Of a stretch of 64,000 nucleotides of DNA, positions 56,991 through 64,000 are shown one piece after another. Position 1 is the stretch's first letter, and the number at the start of each line of letters is the position of its first letter. Under the pieces are notes generated by a model. That model worked only from the letters and a program-made list of their open reading frames with translations. It did not search any database and was not told where the DNA came from. The position numbers and the translations under genes were made by a program. The stretch comes from Pleodorina starrii (lineage: Eukaryota > Chlorophyta > Chlorophyceae > Chlamydomonadales > Volvocaceae): the NCBI GenBank assembly GCA_030267565.1, contig BRXU01000002.1, forward strand, positions 4,711,501 to 4,775,500, in the 5' to 3' direction.

Positions 56991-57102
56991 GAATGTTCCC
57001 CAGAGTAAATAGTAATCTAGTACTATTTACTATATATAGTACTATATAGTACTACATATTACTATACGTCCTCGGGAAAATAGTATTTTTGCCAACCCTA
57101 AT

Positions 57103-57393
57103 CCTGCACGGGCACCTCGCCACATTTGGGCCTCCCAATTGCGCACGGTGCATGGGGAAGCCCGCAAAGCCGTCCATCGCCAAACGCCAATACGGTTCTT
57201 TATTCTCGTTCTCCCACTTCACCTTCCAAAGGCGGACAAAAGTGGGCTCCCACTTGGCTACTCTCTGCTCCGTGGGTTCTGGCGTGCCCATCGCCTCACC
57301 CACGAAAGCCTGGTGCTTTGCACGTAACTCCGCCCTTGCCCCATCCATCTGCAGCCAGGTCGCCACTCGCGTGGAGAGTTGGGCGAGTGGCAA
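57103..57393 (-). pseudogene. Retroelement polyprotein fragment (minus strand)
   Basis: A minus-strand frame encodes about 97 residues including KEPYWRLAMDGF and GGPNVARCPC. This resembles the Trp-rich and Cys-rich stretch near the C-terminus of retroelement-type proteins seen in volvocine genomes. The similarity stops exactly at the hAT-like element's end at 57103, so that insertion or the surrounding rearrangement truncated it. No full domain remains. Confidence 0.4.
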
Positions 57394-57429
57394 TGCCGTC
57401 TCTCCAACTCTCCATCCTAACAGGCTCGG

Positions 57430-57555
57430 GGCCGGTGATTAGTGCAAGGCGCTCGGTGCCGCACATGGGTGGCAGGGGCTCGGGCCTGAGATGGGTGGTA
57501 GGGGCTCGTGGCTGGGGATGGGCGGAAGGTGCATGGGGTTGGAGATGGGCGGCAA
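57430..57555 (-). repeat. Inverted partial unit of the 137-bp minisatellite
   Basis: The plus strand here (tgcaaggcgctcggtgccgc ... ggtgcatggggttggagat) is the reverse complement of the unit tandemly repeated at 58290-59420. Confidence 0.85.
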
Positions 57556-57722
57556 TTCCATCATCATTTACTCGCTGCGTAAACGACGTCTAAACAGGTG
57601 CTGCCATAGAATGCCGGTCTCCACCAGCCCGAAGTCCCGTCACCAGTAAACACTCCTGAACACTCTAGCAAGATCTCCGTTCAATTATACGCATTACATC
57701 ATGTAATGCACCACCATACCGC

Positions 57723-58106
57723 ATGCGTCACTTTTGGGACTGCAGAGTAGCGCAACATTTGAGGTCGAAACTAGAGGGTGCGACCGGCGGCCACATCTCC
57801 CGATGTGAATTATGGCTGGCTGAGCCACCGGTAGGCATCGTAGGCAAGGTTTGGGATATTGTTGTGCTGGCGGCAATGGTAGCGCTGGAACGAGGGCGGC
57901 AGTTGCTTTACAAGTCCCGGGCAGCCGCGCCCGATCAAGGTTTTTGCGATCGAGTAGGGATAAGTATCGAAGCAGCTTTTTGGGAGCGCCTACGCTGTTT
58001 TGCGCTGGTTAGAGACGCCCGCGCGAACTGGGATGATGTCCCAAGCACCCACCCTTTCCTCCACACGGACGCGAACGGCCATATCCGTGCCAGGCTGCCA
58101 CATTAG
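57723..58106 (+). pseudogene. C-terminal retroelement polyprotein fragment (plus strand)
   Basis: A plus-strand frame of 127 codons starts MRHFWDCRVAQHL and continues with ELWLAEPPVGIVGKVWDIVV and LERGRQLLY. H-FW-C-VA is the pattern that follows a Cys-rich CPC motif at the C-terminus of zf-RVT-like retroelement proteins. It looks like the continuation of the protein at 57393-57103 but lies on the opposite strand. No catalytic domain is present, so it is a remnant. Confidence 0.45.
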
Positions 58107-58289
58107 GCAGTGCCCTAGCACTAACCGCCGGTGGGTCCCATGGGACCAACCCTCCCTCAATGATGAGCGGACACGAGGGAGGGTGCTGGTCTGCAGTCGG
58201 CAGGCCCGTGAGGTTCTGAGTTGACGCAGCGCAGGACCCTAGTGGTCCCTCATTGTAACTCTCGCATCCTAATACCCATCTCAGGCCCG

Positions 58290-59420
58290 ATGCACCTTCC
58301 ACCCATGTGCGGCACCGAGCGCCTTGCACTAACCGCCGGCCCCGAGCCTCTTCCGCTCCCATCTCTCACCCCGAGCCCGTGCCACCGATCTCCGGCTCCG
58401 AGACCCTGCCACCCATCTCAGGCCCCGAGCCCCTGCCACCCATGTGCGGCACCGAGCGCCTTGCACTAAGCGCCGGCCCCGAGCCTGTTCCGCTCCCATC
58501 TCTCACCCCGAGCCCGTGCCACCGATCTCCGGCTCCGAGACCCTGCCACCCATCTCAGGCCCGAGCCCCTGCCACCCATGTGCGGCACCGAGCGCCTTGC
58601 ACTTACCGCCGGCCCCGAGCCTGTTCCGCTCCCATTTCTCACCCCGAGCCCGTGCCACCGATCTCCGGCTCCGAGACCCTGCCACCCATCTCAGGCCCGA
58701 GCCCCTGCCACCCATGTGCGGCACTGAGCGCCTTGCACTTACCGCCGGCCCCGAGCCTGTTCCGCTCCCATCTCCAACCCCATGCACCTTCCGCCCATCC
58801 CCAGCCACGAGCCCCTGCCACCCATCTCCGGCCCCGAGCCCCTGCCATCCATGTGCGGCACCGAGCGCCTTGCACTAATCACCGGCCCCGAGCCTCTTCC
58901 GCTCCCATCTCTCACCCCGAGCCCGTGCCACCGATCTCCGGCTCCGAGACCCTGCCACCCATCTCAGGCCCCGATGCACCTTCCACCCATGTGCGGCACC
59001 GAGCGCCTTGCACTAAGCGCCGGCCCCGAGCCTCTTCCGCTCCCATCTCTCACCCCGAGCCCGTGCCACCGATCTCCGGCTCCGAGACCCTGCCACCCAT
59101 CTCAGGCCCCGAGCCCCTGCCACCCATGTGCGGCACCGAGCGCCTTGCACTAACCGCCGGCCCCGAGCCTGTTCCGCTCCCATCTCTCACCCCGAGCCCG
59201 TGCCACCGATCTCCGGCTCCGAGACCCTGCCACCCATCTCAGGCCCCGAGCCCCTGCCACCCATGTGCGGCACCGAGCGCCTTGCACTGAGCGCCGGCCC
59301 CGAGCCTCTTCCGCTCCCATCTCTAACCCCGAGCCCGTGCCACCGATCTCCGGCTCCGAGACCCTGCCACCCATCTCAGGCCCGATGCACCTTCCACACA
59401 TCTCCAGCCCCATGCACCTT
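58290..59420 (+). repeat. Minisatellite, about 8 units of 135-138 bp
   Basis: The marker atgtgcggcaccgagcgcct (with one variant) recurs at 58304, 58442, 58578, 58714, 58851, 58989, 59126 and 59263. Inside each unit are shorter related phrases such as ccgagcccctgccacccat. Degenerate versions continue to about 59500. Long Pro/Ser-rich open frames result from the repeat and are not annotated as a gene. Confidence 0.95.
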
Positions 59421-59509
59421 CCGCACATTTCCAACCCCGAGCCCCTTCCGCCCATCTCCAGCCCCGAGGCTGCCACCGATCTCCGGACCCTATCTCCTCT
59501 CACCTATCC

Positions 59510-62179
59510 CCAGCTCCGATCTCTTGCACCAATCCGCAGCCCCTTAGCGCCAGTGCTCAATCCCCTGAGCCCCAACCCAAGCCTTAGCCCCATAAGCCCA
59601 GAGCCTGAGGTCCCAGATGTCACTCCACCGCGAGCCCCAGACCGAGCTCCTAGCCTCTCCTAGTCTCCACCCCCAGCCGCCAAGGCGTAGCCCCCCAGCT
59701 TCAGGCCAAGTGTCCAAGGAGAAGCTCCAGCCTCATTTCCTAACTGTTTAGCCCCAGATGCGAAGCATCGGCCCTGAAGCCTCAGCCCCTATTCCCAGCC
59801 CAGGTTACAGGGAGGAAAGACAGGGTGCGTGGGGGCCTTGGGGTGCTTGGGGTTTGGCTGACAGCTTTGCTGTCGCAGATCTTGGCAATAATGTGCCAAT
59901 GTGCTTATCGAAATTCGGGACCATAAATGGTGAAACATCACCACAAAGGACGACTGCCGTCATTTGCGTCGGGATGCATGCACGAACAAAACGCCACAGG
60001 AAGGCCATGCGCACCACAACAACGTCATAGTAACCATTTGCGCTGTAAAGATGTCCTTTCAAGTGCATTAGGTTTCTATACTGGCTCAGGATAGGAGCCC
60101 AATGACAGTACGGAAACCAACTACCGTCCCACTATACGCGTTGCTGCCAAATACGCCTTCCTTCTACCTTCAATATAATTGGAGTACAATTAATTGACAC
60201 TGGAAATAGCTAAGTACTTTCGCCTTTGCCTACAGTATACACTTGTCCTTGACTGTCGATAACAAAAGTCAAAGCAAGGCGATGCTTCAATAAGTTCAAG
60301 GTCTGCTCGCAGAGTTGCCTCAGGTATCAGGTAATCATGTGACACAAGCTACGGAAAGTATCAGACTCATCGACGAGGTCCAGCTGTTCGCCGAGTACCG
60401 ATCAACCCAGGGCTGGATCAACCTTGTGGGCAGTCTCTTCCACGCCGGAATTTTGTCAAGGGACCGATTTCAGAAGCAAATGTTTAATACAGTCTCAATA
60501 ACTGGCGCCAATGGCCGTTAACAGCTGTGTAGCTATGCGTTTTCCGTCCCTCATGTAATCCCCCCAATGCCCTTAAGCAACGCAGTTCAGCACGGAGTGC
60601 ACGGACATGGAGCTAGCGGCCTTGGAGTGGACTTGGAGCTAGCGGCCGGGAGTAGCTGTGCTGGCGGGCCGGCTGGGGGGAGCTAGTGGCCAGGAGCAAG
60701 ACCCAGCCTCCCAAGGAAGTAATAATAGCGGTTACAGCGGGCTTCAGACCCCAAACGGGAGAGCCAGCTGGCCAGCTGGCCGTGCACTGCAGCGAACACA
60801 CCAGGACAGAGGAAAGACCAACCAGCCCAGACAGCACGAGCCAGCCCAGACAGGAAGGAGCAAACCCAGGGAAAAAGCGCTTAGGCGAGCGACCATGGGG
60901 CGCGTAAGTGCGGCCTGTGCAGGCCTGTCAGCCCTCACCTATCTCTATCTCTACCCGTCTGGCCCAGTCCGGCCTGCTGTTGCCCTGTGTATGGACTGGG
61001 CTGCATCGGGCTGAACTACCCGTCCGGCCCGGGCCGGCCTGAACTAGCCAAACCCAATCCCCAGCTAGGGGACTTCGTGGAAAGGGATCTTGCCGCCGGA
61101 AAACTTTAGATTCTTTCAGTCATGTAATCGGTGGTTTTCACTACCATCGTACTGGGCACTTGGTATTTTTGGGTTGCCGTCTCCTCCAGTAATATGCGGT
61201 TTACATACCGTAAAGGCTCTCCGTGCGTCCGTGGACTCTCCGTAAAATGCAGTTTTGGGGTTGCTGTGGCGACGGCCTTCACCGCGCTCACCCGAGCCGC
61301 CGCCTTTGCCAGCGTGGCGCCCTTGCTGGCCCTCCCCGCTGCACCCTCTGTGTGACATTGGCCCAACCCTGCTACACCCGCTTTGTGACCTTCGCCAGCT
61401 GCAGCATCTTCTTTCGCCAAGTGGAAGTATGCACGCCACGCCTCCCTGCCACCCGGCGCAACACGGCATGGTGAGGCATGCCCTCACCGTGCTCAGACCG
61501 CAACCGTGCTGCCCAACCCCAAAGCCCCCTGCTACACCCGCTTTGTGACCTCCGCCCCACATGGCCAATCCTACAGGGCGGGGGCCCCCTGGGCGCTTCG
61601 CGCTGGGGCCCCGCCCAAAAACCACTGCACTCACATACGCACGCCACGCACTTCACCTTACACCACCACACGCGCCTCGCTCCAGACGTTCTCTGGGATA
61701 ACTTCATTCCGAACACACGCTTTCATTCCGTCGTACCACCTACTGCACACTCCGGTGGCCGCTCGTGAAGGCAACGGTGGCGTCACGCAACAACTCTGCG
61801 GCGCATGTTTAGCTGCCTTTGCTGCGGAACCCTTCCATGAGCAAGTCGTATTGCTAGGTCGGTACTGCATTCTTTGACCCATGTGACAGCGAGTGACCGC
61901 TGAGCTGATGGGAGCTGAGAGGTGTGTTGTCGGTGGTGGGTGTCGTTTATACGAGTGTAACTCGGTGGTGGGTGTCGTTTATACGAGTGTAACGACAAGT
62001 GAAAGGATATGGCCGGTACGCAACCAAAGTGTAGTGTGCCGCCAGCCATCCAACGAACAACGAACGCTACAACGAACTATAAACAGCTACGTAGAGCCCG
62101 TCGGCGATCGACAATACTAGTATGCCCATTTACAAACGATCGAACATAAAAGAAGTAGTTAAATAATAAAAGTGTATTG
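59510..62179. other. Unassigned interior of the inverted-array block
   Basis: About 2.7 kb without a recognisable gene. Contains a 32-bp tandem duplication at 61930-61993 and two copies of a phrase reading tgctacacccgctttgtgacc (61369 and 61530). Open frames are short and unrecognised. Confidence 0.45.
61930..61993. repeat. 32-bp tandem duplication
   Basis: tcggtggtgggtgtcgttta followed by tacgagtgtaac occurs twice in direct succession, at 61930 and 61962. Confidence 0.9.
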
Positions 62180-62980
62180 GAATAACAGCTAATGCTGGGG
62201 CGGCCCCGGATCGTGGCTCAGGACATGTCCCGACTCGGTACATGTCTCGAGCCATGAATCGTGGCTCCCGCTCCCGCAGTGCGTGTACCGCTTCGTGGCG
62301 GGTAGCCAGAACGATATAATAATAAATAAATATATAAATAAATAATCAACCTGAAAAGGAATCGTGGCTCTCGGTCCCGCGGCATCCCACTTCGTGGCGG
62401 GTAGCCAGAGCCAACGAAAAATAAAAAAGAAAGAAAAAATAACCTGAATTTGAATATCAGCTTATGCTGGGGCGGCCCCGGATCGTGGCTCAGGACATGT
62501 CCCGACTCGGTACATGTCTCGAGCCATGAATCGTGGCTCTCGGTCCCGCGGCATGCATCCCACTTCGTGGCGGGTAGCCAGAGCGACCGAATAATAAATA
62601 AATATATAAACAATCAACCTGAATTGGAATAACAGCTTATGCTGTGGCGGCCACGGATCGTGGCTCTCGGTCCCGCGGCGTACCGCCTCGTGGCGGGTAG
62701 CCAGACCGATTGAAAATTTAATTGTTTTTTAAACAATCCATTTGCATTGGGATATTGGGTCGGAGCATGGGACACGGTCCCACGGTGTGCCCCTCAATGG
62801 CGAGTCGCCAAAACGATCCAACATTACAAAGTTATAAAAGAATCAACTAGAATTTAAAGAACAGCTTATGCTGGGGCGGCCCGGGATCGTGGCTCAGGAC
62901 ATGTACCGACTCGGTACATGTCCTGAGCCAGAGGGGTCTGTCATTGTTCGGTACATGTCCCGAGCCACGATCCGGGGCCG
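62180..62980. repeat. Right palindromic repeat array (inverted partner of 54883-55480)
   Basis: Four to five units in inverse orientation to the left array, each with ggcggcccCGGATCGTGGCT-type cores, CTTCGTGGCGGGTAGCCAGA blocks and AT-rich spacers (aataaataaatatataaa). It ends AGCCACGATCCGGGGCCG at 62980. Confidence 0.9.
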
Positions 62981-64000
62981 CTGCCTTACTGGGAGATGGA
63001 GTGGGCGCGTCGCGCTAGGTACCTAGGGTTACATTACGGTCCGGAGGCACCTTTCGAGGCATGCACAGACGAGCTATTCGGTGCGGGACAACGTGCGGTT
63101 TTTGCTCTCGTTAACAAGCTTCGTAGACGTGCTTTGTTCGTTCCTAGGGTCGCCCTCAAGTGCTTCGACGTGCAGATCTGCGCCATCCTTTCCTATGGGG
63201 TACAGGTCTGGGGCCCGTCGTACATTCTGCAAGTGGTCGAACGTGATCGCGATCCCCAAGGTCGGTACTGCTATTTTGAAAAGGCGCTAGAGAATCGGAT
63301 GGTTGGGCTGCAACGCATGTACTTGAAGATGCTCGCGGGTCTGCGCAAGATTCCGGACAACAAAATCCTGTTCAGGGAATTCGGGCAGCGCCCGTTGCAT
63401 GTTCACTGGGCTTCTCTCATCTACCGTTTCTGGAACAAGCTGGTTGATGCGAAGGGTTCGGTATTCCATAGAGTGTTTCGTGAGGAAATTCGGCTTGCCC
63501 TTCAATCAGACCTGTCAGGTCATGGGTGGGGAGCCTTGGTTTTACGAGGACTCAGGTGTTTGGGACAGGACCACTGGCCGGAGCCCCCGCCGGGTCTTGA
63601 TTTGGAGGGCCAAGTCGACTTTGTTGCGTCGCGTTCGCTTAATATTGGGAATTTGATTTGGACGTTGGAGCAGAGGTTTGATGAAGACTGGCTTAACAGC
63701 AGGCTTCTCACGCCCCCGCGTGAGTTCGTTTCTGATAACCACAAGCCCGGTGTGAAGATGTGTCGGCACACGCACTGGATGGGGATGCCGAAACATACGG
63801 CTGGGTATATCCCCCCCAAACCCTATGCTTCTCTTTTGCGTTTTCGTCTAGGAGCCTGGCCTATTGAGAATAATCGACCTGCTGGACGGCAGAGGTCTGA
63901 GCGTACTTGTAGGGTCTGTGATAGTGGTACTGAAGACGAATATCATGTGCTGATGGAGTGTTCGGCGTACGACGATATACGTCAGGGTTTTAGCACCCTA
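62981..64000 (+). CDS. Non-LTR retrotransposon reverse transcriptase, C-terminal part (open at window end)
   Basis: The plus strand is open for 340 codons from 62981 to the window edge with no stop and no start at its left end. It begins inside the reverse transcriptase, after the catalytic palm: RRARYLGLHYGPEAPFEACT fits the KYLG-type segment, then ALKCFDVQICAILSYGVQVW, which fits the thumb-like LxYGxxxW region of LINE-type enzymes. Near the edge CRVCDSGTEDEYHVLMECS fits a C-terminal Cys/His finger (CxxC...H...C). The sequence is intact, so the copy may be young. Its upstream part is cut off at the array boundary; whether it resumes left of 54883 is discussed as a finding. Codon use is less GC-biased than in the host genes. 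Confidence 0.7.
   Translation, partial: MPYWEMEWARRARYLGLHYGPEAPFEACTDELFGAGQRAVFALVNKLRRRALFVPRVALKCFDVQICAILSYGVQVWGPSYILQVVERDRDPQGRYCYFEKALENRMVGLQRMYLKMLAGLRKIPDNKILFREFGQRPLHVHWASLIYRFWNKLVDAKGSVFHRVFREEIRLALQSDLSGHGWGALVLRGLRCLGQDHWPEPPPGLDLEGQVDFVASRSLNIGNLIWTLEQRFDEDWLNSRLLTPPREFVSDNHKPGVKMCRHTHWMGMPKHTAGYIPPKPYASLLRFRLGAWPIENNRPAGRQRSERTCRVCDSGTEDEYHVLMECSAYDDIRQGFSTL

Larger units (their letters stand above)
55873..57102. mobile_element. Non-autonomous hAT-like DNA transposon
   Basis: The ends are 12-bp terminal inverted repeats ATTAGGGTTGGC (55873-55884) and GCCAACCCTAAT (57091-57102), extended by a partly matching ATACTAT. TAGGGTTGGC-type ends are common in hAT elements. Next to both ends are AT-rich clusters of TAGTACTA-type palindromes (55895-56055 and 57005-57068). 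No 8-bp target duplication was found. The internal ORF is only a transposase N-terminal fragment. Confidence 0.6.
54883..62980. mobile_element. 8.1-kb block bounded by inverted repeat arrays (putative large TIR element or composite)
   Basis: The two arrays are reverse complements over their outer parts, including an asymmetric insert (acagacccctctgg / ccagaggggtctgt) and the block around gcatgggac. This fits the terminal inverted repeats of one large DNA element. No transposase large enough to mobilise it was found, and no target-site duplication is evident, so it may be non-autonomous or a nest of repeats. Confidence 0.5.

Noticed and set aside
58307..59290. 327-codon Pro/Ser-rich open frame
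   Set aside because: It is a by-product of the 135-138-bp minisatellite; other frames are similarly open and the unit length drifts, so there is no sign of selection for coding.

Overview
The window looks like nuclear DNA from a volvocine/chlamydomonad green alga. The signs are very high GC, multi-exon genes with many short introns, GC-rich low-complexity coding runs (poly-Ala, poly-Gly, poly-Gln), TGTAA-type poly(A) signals behind one gene, and gene families typical of that group. Intron boundaries were placed by hand from GT/GC...AG sites, frame closure and comparison of the paralogues in the window. They are consistent models, not transcript-supported annotations.

Left part (1-8.5 kb): two tandem, diverged copies (at least 2.3 kb each) of a minus-strand two-exon gene for an F-box protein with ankyrin-like repeats. 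They are separated by about 4 kb with little recognisable content.

Middle-left (10.3-27.0 kb): two minus-strand paralogues of an ionotropic glutamate receptor-like channel (A, 10363-17056; B, 20715-27000). Their nine-exon layouts match in exon order and intron phase. Both have an S1-M1-pore-M3-S2-M4 core, no recognisable N-terminal ligand-binding-protein-like domain, and a long low-complexity C-terminal tail in a separate last exon. The gap between them holds two adjacent near-perfect foldback (inverted) repeats at 18.2-18.7 kb.

Centre (30.0-52.4 kb): a plus-strand kinesin with an N-terminal motor and a very long low-complexity tail (30024-37119); a minus-strand Fe(II)/2-oxoglutarate-type dioxygenase with ten exons (39238-44507); and, diverging from it, a plus-strand thirteen-exon gene fusing a photolyase N-terminal-like domain to a complete alpha/beta-hydrolase domain (45384-52403). 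Seven introns in three of these genes carry copies of one short sequence (about 25-30 bp) that coding sequence does not explain.

Right part (52.4-64.0 kb): repeat-rich, lower-GC DNA. Two arrays of palindrome-containing repeats face each other as an inverted pair (54883-55480 and 62180-62980) and bound an 8.1-kb block with perfectly matching ends. Inside are a small hAT-like element with a BED-finger-like ORF, a 156-bp tandem duplication, retroelement fragments in opposite orientations, and a 135-138-bp minisatellite with a separate inverted partial unit. Directly right of the block is an open reading frame for the C-terminal part of a non-LTR retrotransposon reverse transcriptase, which runs off the window.
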